A DNA stretch of 64,000 nucleotides, taken from Paenirhizobium cremeum. GTDB taxonomy: Bacteria; Pseudomonadota; Alphaproteobacteria; Rhizobiales; Rhizobiaceae. The position numbers were made by a program, and so were the translations under genes. This document shows, one piece after another, positions 48,523 through 57,302 of the stretch. Within the stretch, counting starts at the first letter, position 1. Each line of letters opens with the position of its first letter. The notes under the pieces are model-generated. The model was not told the DNA's origin. It ran no database searches and worked only from the letters and a program-made list of their open reading frames with translations. The DNA lies in assembly GCF_022884085.1 (NCBI RefSeq), contig NZ_JAGGCS010000015.1, positions 62,001 to 126,000 of the forward strand. The letters run 5' to 3'.

Positions 48523-49740
48523 GTGACGATCGAAGCGAGCGGCGCGGGCGTGGAGATCGGTGGCCCCGACTGCGCAGAGGCGCTCGAGCCAGCGGAACCG
48601 GCTCCCGAGACGCTCAGGCGCTTCGGGATCACGCGTGTCGGCGACATAACCGGACTGGACACGATCGGTATTCCGGTCTGGTTTGCCACTCGCCCCAATT
48701 CTCGAGGCCTTTCCGTTTCCCAGGGCAAAGGCATCACCATCAGGCAGGCACGCCTGTCGGCCATCATGGAAGCGATCGAGGGCGCCGTCGCCGAAGATAC
48801 GCAACGTCATGTCTGCGAATATGGCTCTGTCAGAACCATGTCGGCGCGGCACACGTCCACAGTTCCGCTGGAACGGCTTTCCCGCGTCGATGTCGATTGC
48901 CTCGATCAGGACCGGGAACGGGCCTGGGTGCGAGGTTTTTCCGTTCGAACCGGAGAGGACGTGCTTGCACCCTACGAGCTCATAGGCCTCGACTTCCGCG
49001 CAGGCTTCCCATGGGACCGGCGGGCGTTTCGCATGAGTTCGCTCGGGCTTGCGGCCGGCTTCGATTGCGATCGCGCCATATTGCATGCGCTTCTCGAACT
49101 CATAGAACACGACGCCTGTTTTCTGATCGATGCGATGGACACCCGCTCCGTCAGGACACGCAGAGTAAGCATTCCGCCTGCTATTGACCCGTCCCTGGAT
49201 GGTTTGATTGATCGCCTCGACAAGGCGGAACTGAGGGCAGAGTTCCATGATCTGACAACCGGAAACGGCGTGCCGGTCATCATGGCCAGCATCGAAAGGC
49301 ATTTTGTGGCGCAGGATGGTCCGGGAATGCGGACGGCTGCCGGTGTGGCCTGCCGTCTCAACCCCCTCGAGGCAGCAACGGTCGCTCTTCTTGAAGCGGT
49401 GCAGTCGCGGCTCACCGATATCAGCGGCGCTCGCGATGACCTTTCGCCCGCCCGTTATTGCGGCAATCTCGCCGCATCCATTCGGGAAGAAGAAAAGACG
49501 CTGCCGGCAATGATGCCCGAAGGGGGCGAGCTTATCTCGGCAGGCGCTTCCGCAGCACACTGGCAGCGCCTCGCAGCCCATCTCCTGGCAAGCGGGGTGG
49601 AGGACATATACGTATTCCCGCTTGAAAGCGGGGAACCGGGCATCAAGGTCGCGCGCGTTCTCGCAAGCGGCCTCTCGTCCCCAGCTGGATCGATAAGCCG
49701 CTTTTCCGTAAGTGCCCTGAACACGTTCATGGAGCCCTAG
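48523..49740 (+). CDS. YcaO-domain protein
   Basis: A 405-residue YcaO enzyme. YcaOs use ATP to activate peptide backbone amides for thioamide, azoline or amidine formation. ATP/Mg motifs are seen at residues 60-95 (SQGKGITIRQARLSAIMEAIEG) and 175-205 (SSLGLAAGFDCDRAILHALLELIEHDA). The C-terminus ends NTFMEP without the PxPxP tail of classical azoline cyclodehydratases, consistent with a TfuA-dependent thioamide-type enzyme. The GTG start directly abuts the preceding TAA; no better start was found. TfuA follows four bases later. Confidence 0.88.
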   Translation: MTIEASGAGVEIGGPDCAEALEPAEPAPETLRRFGITRVGDITGLDTIGIPVWFATRPNSRGLSVSQGKGITIRQARLSAIMEAIEGAVAEDTQRHVCEYGSVRTMSARHTSTVPLERLSRVDVDCLDQDRERAWVRGFSVRTGEDVLAPYELIGLDFRAGFPWDRRAFRMSSLGLAAGFDCDRAILHALLELIEHDACFLIDAMDTRSVRTRRVSIPPAIDPSLDGLIDRLDKAELRAEFHDLTTGNGVPVIMASIERHFVAQDGPGMRTAAGVACRLNPLEAATVALLEAVQSRLTDISGARDDLSPARYCGNLAASIREEEKTLPAMMPEGGELISAGASAAHWQRLAAHLLASGVEDIYVFPLESGEPGIKVARVLASGLSSPAGSISRFSVSALNTFMEP

Positions 49741-49744
49741 ATCG

Positions 49745-50440
49745 ATGGAAACAATTGTCTTCGCCGGTCCCTCGACCTATGGCCTGGATCTCGCACCCCG
49801 CTACAACTTCTCCATCCGGCCGCCGGCCGTCGCCGGCGATATCCTGGCAGCAACGCGTAAGGGTGTGCGACGGATCGGCCTCATCGACGGGCTTTATGGT
49901 GATTGCGCTGCAGTCTGGCACAAGGAGATCCTGTACGCTCTCTCCCACGGGGTTGCCGTATTCGGCGCGGCCAGCATGGGAGCGCTACGGGCAGCCGAAT
50001 GCGAGGCTTTCGGCATGACCGGCATCGGCGAGATTTTCCGATCCTACCGGTCGGGAGACAGGGCGTCGGATGCAGACGTCGCCGTCAGCCACGCCCCTCG
50101 GGAGCTGGGATATCAGCCCGTGACGATTGCTCTCGTCGATGCCGAGGCAACGATCCAGGGACTTTCTGCCAGCATGGAGCCCGCCGATACCGCATCCCTG
50201 ATGGCGGCAGCAAGTGCGTTGCATTTCTCCAAGCGGACCTGGAGGTCGATTGCCGGAAAGGCGGGGTTCGGGATCGAGATGGCGCGAACTCTCGCCGAGA
50301 ATGCCAGGTCGGTCAAACGTGCGGACGCCCTTGAATTGCTCGATACACTGAGAAATGATCCGCCGCCCGAACTGCAGCCGGTTAGCTGGTCGTTCCAGAA
50401 TACGATCTTCTTTCAAAACCTCGCCGACCGTCTGAGTTGA
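49745..50440 (+). CDS. TfuA-like protein, YcaO partner
   Basis: A 231-residue TfuA-family protein (VFAGPSTYG at the start, then HKEILYALSHGVAVFGAASMGALRAAE, the family hallmark). TfuA was first found in trifolitoxin production by rhizobia. In methanogens TfuA helps YcaO make the thioglycine of methyl-CoM reductase, probably by supplying sulfide. Tight coupling with the YcaO gene supports the same partnership here. Confidence 0.9.
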   Translation: METIVFAGPSTYGLDLAPRYNFSIRPPAVAGDILAATRKGVRRIGLIDGLYGDCAAVWHKEILYALSHGVAVFGAASMGALRAAECEAFGMTGIGEIFRSYRSGDRASDADVAVSHAPRELGYQPVTIALVDAEATIQGLSASMEPADTASLMAAASALHFSKRTWRSIAGKAGFGIEMARTLAENARSVKRADALELLDTLRNDPPPELQPVSWSFQNTIFFQNLADRLS

Positions 50441-50454
50441 GAAAAGAAGGCTCG

Positions 50455-51621
50455 ATGCACTCTCCCTGCCGAAAGCCAGCACTGGTGTCCGACTGCGGCG
50501 GTATCATCCAGCAGATCGCCTTCGCCATCCCTGATGTTCTTCTCGAAAGCGTGCACGACCGTAACGACGGTCTCCTGGTGCCGATCGGCAATCTGATCGC
50601 CACACTTCCCCAAGAGGTGACGGCATTCGTTGTCGTAAGCTCAAACGTGCTGCCTGCCGCCAAGACATGGCTCGCCCGGTTGAAGCCCGGATGTTCACTG
50701 ACGCTGATCCCGGTTGGCGGTAACACCGGCGGCGTTCCCAGCCCCTGGATCCAGGATTTCTTCCACGTGCGCACGCACGACACCGGAGCCGTCGAGATAT
50801 TGTCGAGGCCGGACAATGTGGTCGCCAGTCACCTGGCGCATGCTATCGGCGCCGCCACCGTCCCTGTCGCAATCGATCTTGCCGGCGGCGACCAGCTTGT
50901 GGGTCCGGACTTCCGGCTGGTCGGATGGTCGAGCATGAGGACGAACGGCCTTCAAACCGGGGATGCCGCGGGACTTCAAGGGCCGGCCATCCTCACCGAG
51001 GTGGATCATCGTCCCATCAGGATCTTCGGCTATCAGGTGGCGGACCTCTCGCCGATGGCATCGACAGACGCCACGGGATCTCTCCCGTTCGCCGGTCGCC
51101 TTCATCAGGTGGGCTTTCATGTCGATCAGTTCGTCTCGGTGACCGGCCTGGAACGCGATGGCCGACCGCTGCTGCTGGTCGGCGAACCCGACGCACCGGC
51201 AAGCCCGCCGAACGGTATCTTCGAAAACCTGCGGCGGCAGCTGGATGCCTCGGTGACCCATCTGATCCGTCAGGGCTTCGCAGTGCTTCGCAACCCGATC
51301 CCTGTCGCCATAGCATTAGATAGCGGAAAACGCCTGCCGCGGCTCTACAACAATGTCCTCGTGGAGAACGGACTGCGCCCGGGGCGCCGGAAGCCGCTGA
51401 TGTGGCTACCGCAGTTCGGCGATCTGGAACCGCTTGAAGATTATGACCGGGCAAATGCAGGGATATGGGAAGAGCTGGGCTTCGATGTCATTCCCGTTTC
51501 CGGATGGAGCCGTCTTGCAAGCCGCAATGGCGCCCTCCGTTGCGCGTCCAAGGTTATCAGCAGGCAACGAAATTCACCGGTTATGGACATGCCCATCGCA
51601 CGGAAAAGCATAACACTTTAG
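50455..51621 (+). CDS. Peptidyl-arginine-deiminase-like pentein
   Basis: A 388-residue protein of the guanidine-modifying (pentein) superfamily, with a pattern like the catalytic domain of protein-arginine deiminases. Conserved points, numbered from the ATG at 50455: WIQD with Asp101, GPDF near 149-152, HVDQF with His222 and Asp224, and GALRC with Cys363, the nucleophile position. PADs convert peptidyl arginine to citrulline. AAGAAGG precedes this ATG, and the gene begins 14 bases after tfuA. The function on the YcaO-TfuA substrate is inferred. Confidence 0.78.
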   Translation: MHSPCRKPALVSDCGGIIQQIAFAIPDVLLESVHDRNDGLLVPIGNLIATLPQEVTAFVVVSSNVLPAAKTWLARLKPGCSLTLIPVGGNTGGVPSPWIQDFFHVRTHDTGAVEILSRPDNVVASHLAHAIGAATVPVAIDLAGGDQLVGPDFRLVGWSSMRTNGLQTGDAAGLQGPAILTEVDHRPIRIFGYQVADLSPMASTDATGSLPFAGRLHQVGFHVDQFVSVTGLERDGRPLLLVGEPDAPASPPNGIFENLRRQLDASVTHLIRQGFAVLRNPIPVAIALDSGKRLPRLYNNVLVENGLRPGRRKPLMWLPQFGDLEPLEDYDRANAGIWEELGFDVIPVSGWSRLASRNGALRCASKVISRQRNSPVMDMPIARKSITL

Positions 51622-51708
51622 TGAAGTCTCCTGCATCGATAGATTGTACTTTCATAAAATTCTCAACGAGGATATCGTCGCCAGGCGTTGCCAGAATGAG
51701 GAATAGAC

Positions 51709-52155
51709 ATGTCGACCAAAAACCCCAATCCCATCGACGTTCACGTCGGCATGCAGATCAAGCTGCGCCGCAAGATTTTAAGCATCAGTCAGTCGGCCCT
51801 CGGCGATCAGTTGGGGATCACGTTCCAGCAGGTCCAGAAGTATGAAAAGGGCACCAATCGCGTCGGAGCCTCGCGCCTTCAGGCAATCGCAAAGATCCTC
51901 GGTGTCGATGCCGCGTTCTTTTTCCAGAGCGCACCGGGGGCGGCCACTCCACCCCAGACCCAACAGAGAACCGAAGCCAGCGAGTTGCAGACCTTCCTGA
52001 CATCGCAGGATGGGTTTGCGCTCAACCAGGCGTTTTTCAAGATCAAGGACCAGAATATCCGTCGGCAGGTCGTCGCCCTGGTCAAGGCTTTCGCGGAGGC
52101 GGAAGAAGGTTTCGGCAAGGCGGCCGCTACCGCCGGCGACGCAAAGCATCCCTAA
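51709..52155 (+). CDS. XRE-family transcriptional regulator
   Basis: A 148-residue protein with a Cro/C1-type HTH at about 15-70 (SQSALGDQLGITFQQVQKYEKGTNRV) and a helical C-terminal tail. This class is common in Rhizobiaceae, often in several copies. It is 87 bases after the pentein gene on the same strand and may be transcribed separately. Confidence 0.85.
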   Translation: MSTKNPNPIDVHVGMQIKLRRKILSISQSALGDQLGITFQQVQKYEKGTNRVGASRLQAIAKILGVDAAFFFQSAPGAATPPQTQQRTEASELQTFLTSQDGFALNQAFFKIKDQNIRRQVVALVKAFAEAEEGFGKAAATAGDAKHP

Positions 52156-52177
52156 ACGTTCAGTCCCTTCTGTATCA

Positions 52178-52195
52178 CGTCACACCCGTGTGACG
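52178..52195. promoter_or_regulatory. Inverted repeat after the XRE gene
   Basis: CGTCACACCCGTGTGACG has perfect 8-base arms about CC, 22 bases past the XRE stop and 80 bases before a small gene. A partial third half-site (GCGTGACG) follows at once. An operator is more likely than a terminator, because no T-run follows. Confidence 0.5.
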
Positions 52196-52273
52196 TTCGC
52201 GTGACGCCCTGTGTGCTCTAGTTCCGGTACGCGGCATGGTGCTGCGTCCGGGCGCACATTGCGAGAGGCCGAT

Positions 52274-52504
52274 ATGCGGGTGTTTGAGGTAACTGAGGCG
52301 GGCGACGAGGAAGATCTGCTCGCCCTGGGGCGGATGGTGTCTTACGCCTGCCAGCGGGCCAAGACGATGAATCTCGAGTTCTCGACCTATTGTCTCGAGA
52401 TGGCGATGATGTCGCTGATGCAGGATCTTGCGAGATCCGAGCCGAAACGACCGAAGCCGGAAGAGCGGGCCGCTAAGGTGAGCATCGGGTCAGGGTTCCA
52501 CTGA
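52274..52504 (+). CDS. Small hypothetical protein, 76 residues
   Basis: Not recognised. It is acidic and helical (MRVFEVTEAGDEEDLLALGR, then YCLEMAMMSLMQDLAR) with no signal peptide. The ATG at 52274 follows GAGAGGC. Codon use looks like the neighbours, and an upstream palindrome suggests regulated expression. Confidence 0.55.
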   Translation: MRVFEVTEAGDEEDLLALGRMVSYACQRAKTMNLEFSTYCLEMAMMSLMQDLARSEPKRPKPEERAAKVSIGSGFH

Positions 52505-52590
52505 CCCAACCCGCTGCCGGAGGTTCTCACCCACAAGCCGGGGCATGCATGTTCACCACGTTGCCATGGGCCGAAATCACCAGGCATAGC

Positions 52591-53238
52591 TCATGAGCCC
52601 GCTCTGAACCTGTCGAGGGCCGTCAGGTACTTGACTGGCGGATCGGCGTCCCAACGGTAGATTTCCGATCTCAGGAAATGCAGTTCTTCATCGAGCCTTT
52701 CTTCCGGCAACTCCACCCACCAGGATTTCGGGCGAGCATCGGAACCGTCCGACCAGCGATAACCGCGCGCCTTGAGGTGATCCTTCATGTCGAACGGGCT
52801 GTTTTCCGCATAGATGCGCACCCGCGATGACTGGCTGGCTTGATGGAGTTCCGCAAATGGTGTCCCGACAGCATCCGGCCCTGCCTGTCCGAGAACCTGC
52901 AGCAGCGCGAAGCAATCGTCGACCGCACGATGTCCTTCATGGAAATATCCCGACTGTCCCACAAGATAACCGAGCTTGCTTCCCTCAAATCCTCGCGCCG
53001 ACCAGTCGATTTCCGAAACGGAGCAGGCCCAGGCCTTGTTGGTAAAGACCGGCGACAAGGCCTCGCAGAACGGGCGATCGAAGCCGGCATTATGGGCAAT
53101 GATGAGATCGCCCGGTTCGATAAGAGATTTCAGTCGCAGGAGGTCGATTGCCTGACCGGTGAGCATGTCATCTGTAATCCCGGTCAGACGGATGATCTCC
53201 GGGGGGGAGCGGATTGCCCGGCTGCTGGAGACCACCAT
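52591..53238 (-). pseudogene. DNA polymerase III epsilon-like 3'-5' exonuclease, N-terminally truncated
   Basis: The conserved part begins with PPEIIRLTGITDDM near 53205 and contains Exo II (IAHNAGFDRPFCE) and Exo III (HRAVDDCFALLQVL). The Exo I block with the first catalytic acidic pair (DTETTG) is missing: the sequence changes abruptly at a run of G at 53201-53207, close to the IS6 element. A start at 53238 would use unrelated codons, so the product cannot be an active exonuclease. Confidence 0.75.
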
Positions 53239-53287
53239 AAACGGCCGTCACGTCGCCAATGCCGCCATTGTCATTGAAGGTGAAGGG

Positions 53288-54102
53288 GGCCTGTCGCAAA
53301 TTTTCTTGGTTAACGGCCTGTTGACCATCAGCGGAGAAATTCCCGCTCCCAATGTAGCGGAGCGTAGCCATGATTCTGAATGCCATTGCCGAAAAGCTGA
53401 AGCGCCAATCGAAGGATGACTTCAAGGGGCGGCATTTCGAGGCAATGGCTCATTGTTCAGGCCGTTGCCTGGTACTTGCGCTATCCAGTCCTTGCCTACG
53501 CGCCGATGATAGAGAAATGGCTGCGCCAGTTCCGCAGACCCCATTGCGGTTCGGTCCGCATTGACGAAACCTACGTCAAGATCCGCGGCAAGTGGCGTTA
53601 CCTGTACCGCGCCATCGATAAGCACGGAAATCTGGTCGACTTCCTGCTAACGGCAAAGCGCGACCTCGATGCTGCCAAGCGGTTTTTCCGCAAGATGCTG
53701 AAGGACGAGCCCCTGCTGTCGCCGGGCAAGATCGGTACCGACGGTGCCAATACGTTCCCCTCAACGATCAAAACGGCCGTCGATGACGGGCCCCTGCATC
53801 CAGACCCGGCACATTATGTCACCAAGCATCTACAGCAAAGGATCGAGAGCGATCACTTCCGAGTGAAGAAGAACATGTCGAAGATCGGTGGCTTTCAATC
53901 CTTCAAAACCGCGCGACGAACGATTGCCGGCTTCGAGGCGATGTTGTGGCTGCGGAAGGGGTTCGGCTTCACCAACGATTGGACCGTCAACGATCAGAAT
54001 GATCTGCTCGCGCGCCTCTTCGGACTTCAAAAAGTTAACAAAGCGTAAAGAGGCGGCCGCTTAATGGATCGTCTTGTCCTATCGGACAGTTTGCGACAGG
54101 CC
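53288..54102 (+). mobile_element. IS6-family element, about 815 bp
   Basis: Ends GGCCTGTCGCAAA (53288-53300) and TTTGCGACAGGCC (54090-54102) are perfect 13-base inverted repeats around one transposase gene, the IS6 layout. The 8 bases on each side do not match, so no target duplication remains, which suggests later recombination or deletion at this site. Confidence 0.85.
53370..54048 (+). pseudogene. IS6-family transposase with a 1-base frameshift
   Basis: The start (AIAEKLKRQSKDDFKGRHFEA) and the rest (WLIVQAVAWYLRYPVLAY onwards) lie in different frames because of one extra A near 53445. The DDE residues remain in the second frame: RIDETYVKIRG, GTDGANTFPSTI and RIESDHFRVKK. Unless the base is a sequencing error, the element cannot move by itself. 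Confidence 0.8.
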
Positions 54103-54379
54103 TGGCAAGACTGCCAAGCCCGACAAGCGAACCGAATTGCTACGCGGAAGGAAGGGTTGAGCACAGGGATTGAACAGCCTCGCTACCAACCTTGTTATTT
54201 CAAGATACGACGCATGCGGCAGATCAACCTTGTTGGGGGGCGATTTCAGCCAACCTGACGAGTAATGTCAACAATCGCGCTGTTTTACCCAGTGACGGCG
54301 CTCGGACCGTTAGGCACAAGCGTCCAGAATCCATCTCCTCAAGCCATGGTGCAATCAGCTCAGCAAGACATCGCTTGCG

Positions 54380-54590
54380 GCCCTCAAGGTTCATGACGAC
54401 CTCAGGCAACATCTTGACCTTAACCTGACAGTCCCGGGCATCGGGCCGCACTGATCCTGATCATTCGCATGCCGGAGCTCGGCACCACGTCACGGGAACA
54501 GGTCGCGAGCCTGGTGGGTCTGGCGCCATTCGACGACGATTCGGCCAGTCGGCGTGGTCGACGGTTTGCGACAAGCGCCTATTCTGGACC
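54380..54590 (+). pseudogene. IS110-family transposase fragment
   Basis: DLRQHLDLNLTVPGIGP and, in another frame, IIRMPELGTTSREQVASLVG then LAPFDDDSASRRGRRF match the C-terminal helix-hairpin-helix region of IS110 transposases. Only this part is left, with at least one frameshift. The preceding 54103-54379 holds no recognised gene. Confidence 0.7.
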
Positions 54591-54662
54591 AAAGAGAGAC
54601 AGCGGCAAGGGCCGGCGACCGCTTGCCGGCTCCGACGCTCCGTTGACGCGTCCGGAAATGAG

Positions 54663-55277
54663 TCAGTTGAAGGACGCGTTAATGGCCCGGATGACGCTCG
54701 GGCGCTTCAGCATCCGGTCGAAGAAGGCGTTCAGCTTGACGGGCAGATCCATGTTGAAAGCCTTGGCCCAGGACGTGACGTAGAACAGGGCGGCATCGGC
54801 CACACTTGGCCGGGAGCCCGAAAGCCATTGAGCCTCGCCCAAGGACTTCGAGACATGACGCAGGCCTTCGCTCATCACCTTGAGCCCGTGGGCGCGCAAC
54901 TCCTCCTGGGCGGCCGACAATGACACGAACTTGCCCGGCATGAAGGCCAGGACAAAGCCGCGCATGTGAACGGTGCCCACGATAAATTCCAGTGCCTCGA
55001 TGACCCGCGCTGCGGCGTCGGGCTCCCGGGGAAGCAGTTCCGCCTCGGGAAACGACCAGGCCAGCCAGAGCGCGATGGCCTGGAACTCGGTCAGCACCGT
55101 GCCGTCATCACGCAACAGTGCGGGCACCTTGCCCTTGGGATTGACGGCCAGGAAGGCCTGCTCGCGCTGTTGGCCGGTAGATAGGTCGACGAGGGCGAGC
55201 TGGTAAGGAACGCCGATTTCCTCGAGAAGAATGCGGATCCCAACGGAACAGGATCGCGGTGCATGAAAGAGCTGCAT
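54663..55277 (-). CDS. Glutathione S-transferase family protein
   Basis: A 204-residue GST: N-terminal thioredoxin fold (LFHAPRSCSVGIRILLEEIG, NPKGKVPAL with the cis-proline, then TEFQAIALWLA) and a helical C-terminal domain. The ATG at 55277 starts the canonical fold; the frame runs open further upstream. In aromatic operons such proteins can be GSH-dependent isomerases or dehalogenating enzymes. It is the last gene of a leftward catabolic cluster. Confidence 0.85.
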   Translation of the reverse strand: MQLFHAPRSCSVGIRILLEEIGVPYQLALVDLSTGQQREQAFLAVNPKGKVPALLRDDGTVLTEFQAIALWLAWSFPEAELLPREPDAAARVIEALEFIVGTVHMRGFVLAFMPGKFVSLSAAQEELRAHGLKVMSEGLRHVSKSLGEAQWLSGSRPSVADAALFYVTSWAKAFNMDLPVKLNAFFDRMLKRPSVIRAINASFN

Positions 55278-55318
55278 GATCTGTCTGACCTTTGCTGGTT
55301 GATATGCCGTGGCCGCCC

Positions 55319-56214
55319 TCAGGCCTGCGCCAGGCTGAAGGCGAAGTCCGTTTCCCAGGCGGAGAGTTCGCTGATCTTCCACTCGCGCGGCGTCATGGGA
55401 TAGTGGCCGTGCCAGGGTCGCGGCTCGCACATGTTCAGCTCCGGGATGAACACATCCATGTCTGTGTAGAGCTCGATCAGAACCTGATCGGGGTCATAGT
55501 GATAGCCGGCTATGTTATGACCGGCCGTATGGCGCGAGGGACCCCATTTCACGGCGAGCCCGCGATCGGCGAGCACGTCGCAGGCCATGGCATGGCTGGC
55601 ATTTTCCTTGAGCTCGAACGCGATGTGGTGGACCCGGTTGTCCGGCAGGGCGACGATGTTGACGACATGGTGTTCGCGGTTGCAGGTGACGAAATTGGAA
55701 ATGCCGGCAATGGTGTCGGTGAACCAGAAGCCCAGGATGTCCGTGAAGAAGGATTTCAACTTCAGGCCGTCGGCCGAAATCACCGCCACATGTCCAAGTC
55801 GCAGTGGCGAAACGCCGGTTCGCTTGAAGCCGGGGGCCGGGGCCTCGATGTCGGTGTAAAGCTGGAGCGTGATGCCCCGCACCGGCTCGACCTCCACGAG
55901 TTCGCGGATGCCCGGCTGGCTGTCTGACTTCACCTGCGGGCTGAGGCCCAGCGCGCCGAGTTCGGCCACCAGCGCCTTCAGGTCGGTGCCCGGATGGAGC
56001 TGGAAGCCGAGATGGCCGATGGCCTTCTGTTTGGCTTGCCGCAGGACGATATTGTGGTGGTCGTAGCCGATCGAAAGATAGCTTTCCCCGTCATGGCCGA
56101 CGGCCGTCTCGGTCATGCCAATGGTTTCGGCATAGTGATCCCGCGCGCGCGATCCGGCGTCTCGAGGGCGACATATCCCAGCTGGAATACTTTGGGTGCG
56201 AAAGGTCTGTTCAT
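55319..56214 (-). pseudogene. Extradiol ring-cleavage dioxygenase (VOC family), frameshifted at a CG repeat
   Basis: The N-terminus FAPKVFQLGYVALETPDRAR (from the ATG at 56214) is in one frame and the rest, from DHYAETIGMTETAVGHDG, in another. The junction is a (CG)5 run at 56142-56151: eleven bases lie where nine are needed, so one CG unit too many breaks the frame. The rest is a normal two-module type I extradiol dioxygenase with iron-ligand motifs LGHVAV, VHHIAFE and IELYTDM. Repeat slippage could restore a 298-residue enzyme. Confidence 0.8.
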
Positions 56215-56272
56215 CGTTTTCTCCTTGCATGGATGGATGAGGTGGGGCTCTGCCAGCGACGGTTCGTCGGCC

Positions 56273-57229
56273 TCAGGCGTCGACGATGTCGACCAACTGC
56301 GTTCCGAAATCGACGGTGCCGTCATCGGTGCGCATTTCGGCGCGCACAATGTCGCCGGGTGAGAGGTAATGGGCATTCGCGGTCGCCTCGGTGACGATCG
56401 CCTCCCGGCGCTCGGAATCCTTGAACAGCCGGGTCGTCAGAATCTGACCGAGAGGCGGGGTCGCCTGCAGGATGACGCCGCCCGGCGTTCCGGTCAGGAC
56501 GAGATCGCCGGCAGACAGATCCATCAGGGAAACGATGTCGTTGAGGCAGGCTTCCGGAGGGAAGATGAGGTCACGCGTGTGGGCGCTCTGGCGCAGTTCG
56601 TCATTGAGCCAGAGGCGGATCTCGATCCTGTCGAACAGATCCGCGACCTCTTCCGGCTCGGGGATCACCAGCCAGGGCCCGCAGGGGCAGAAGGTGCGCG
56701 CGCTCTTGCCCCGGAACCACTGCAAAAAGGCCTCGCCAAACATGATGTCGCGGGCCGAGACGTCGTTGCACAGGACGAGGCCGCCGACGAAGTCGCCGAG
56801 GTTGTCGCGTGTGACGTGATCGCCGGCAGTCAGCGGGCGCTTGAGGACAAGGCCAAGCTCAACCTCGTAGTCGAGCATCTGGCACCCGGCCGGCCGCACG
56901 ACCGGATCGAACGGGCCGGAGAGCGATGAGCCGGCCTTCATGAACAGCAGGTTCTTGTGGCGTGCGCCATGACCCGACTGATCCGCGTGGTCCAGATAGT
57001 TGAGGCCCTGGCAGACGATCTGTGCCGGCGCGGTCACGGGGCTGAGGATCGCAACCGAGCTTAAGGGCAAGCGTTGCGCGCTGGTTTGCTTTCGAAGCTC
57101 GTCCGTCGGAACACGCAGCAGATCGGCAGTGGACGAATACGTGCCTTCGAGCGGTGCAATCGCGTCGCTCTCCAGGATGCCCCATGCGGTCGCACCATCG
57201 ACGGAATAACGCGTCACTCTGACTACCAT
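56273..57229 (-). CDS. Fumarylacetoacetate hydrolase family protein
   Basis: A 318-residue FAH-superfamily enzyme, which cleave or hydrate C-C bonds in meta-cleavage and homogentisate routes. Metal-binding residues appear in DYEVELGLVL (about 123-130) and NDVSARD (about 157), with LVLTGTPGGV near 265. The ATG at 57229 is used; an open frame continues to 57460 without similarity. It follows the extradiol dioxygenase logic: ring opening, then hydrolysis of the product. Confidence 0.88.
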   Translation of the reverse strand: MVVRVTRYSVDGATAWGILESDAIAPLEGTYSSTADLLRVPTDELRKQTSAQRLPLSSVAILSPVTAPAQIVCQGLNYLDHADQSGHGARHKNLLFMKAGSSLSGPFDPVVRPAGCQMLDYEVELGLVLKRPLTAGDHVTRDNLGDFVGGLVLCNDVSARDIMFGEAFLQWFRGKSARTFCPCGPWLVIPEPEEVADLFDRIEIRLWLNDELRQSAHTRDLIFPPEACLNDIVSLMDLSAGDLVLTGTPGGVILQATPPLGQILTTRLFKDSERREAIVTEATANAHYLSPGDIVRAEMRTDDGTVDFGTQLVDIVDA

Positions 57230-57302
57230 GTCATTTCCTTTCCATGTCGAAGAAGAGAGGCCCTGCGAGCGCTCTTGCCTTGTTTCGGGATGCCGATTGG
57301 CG

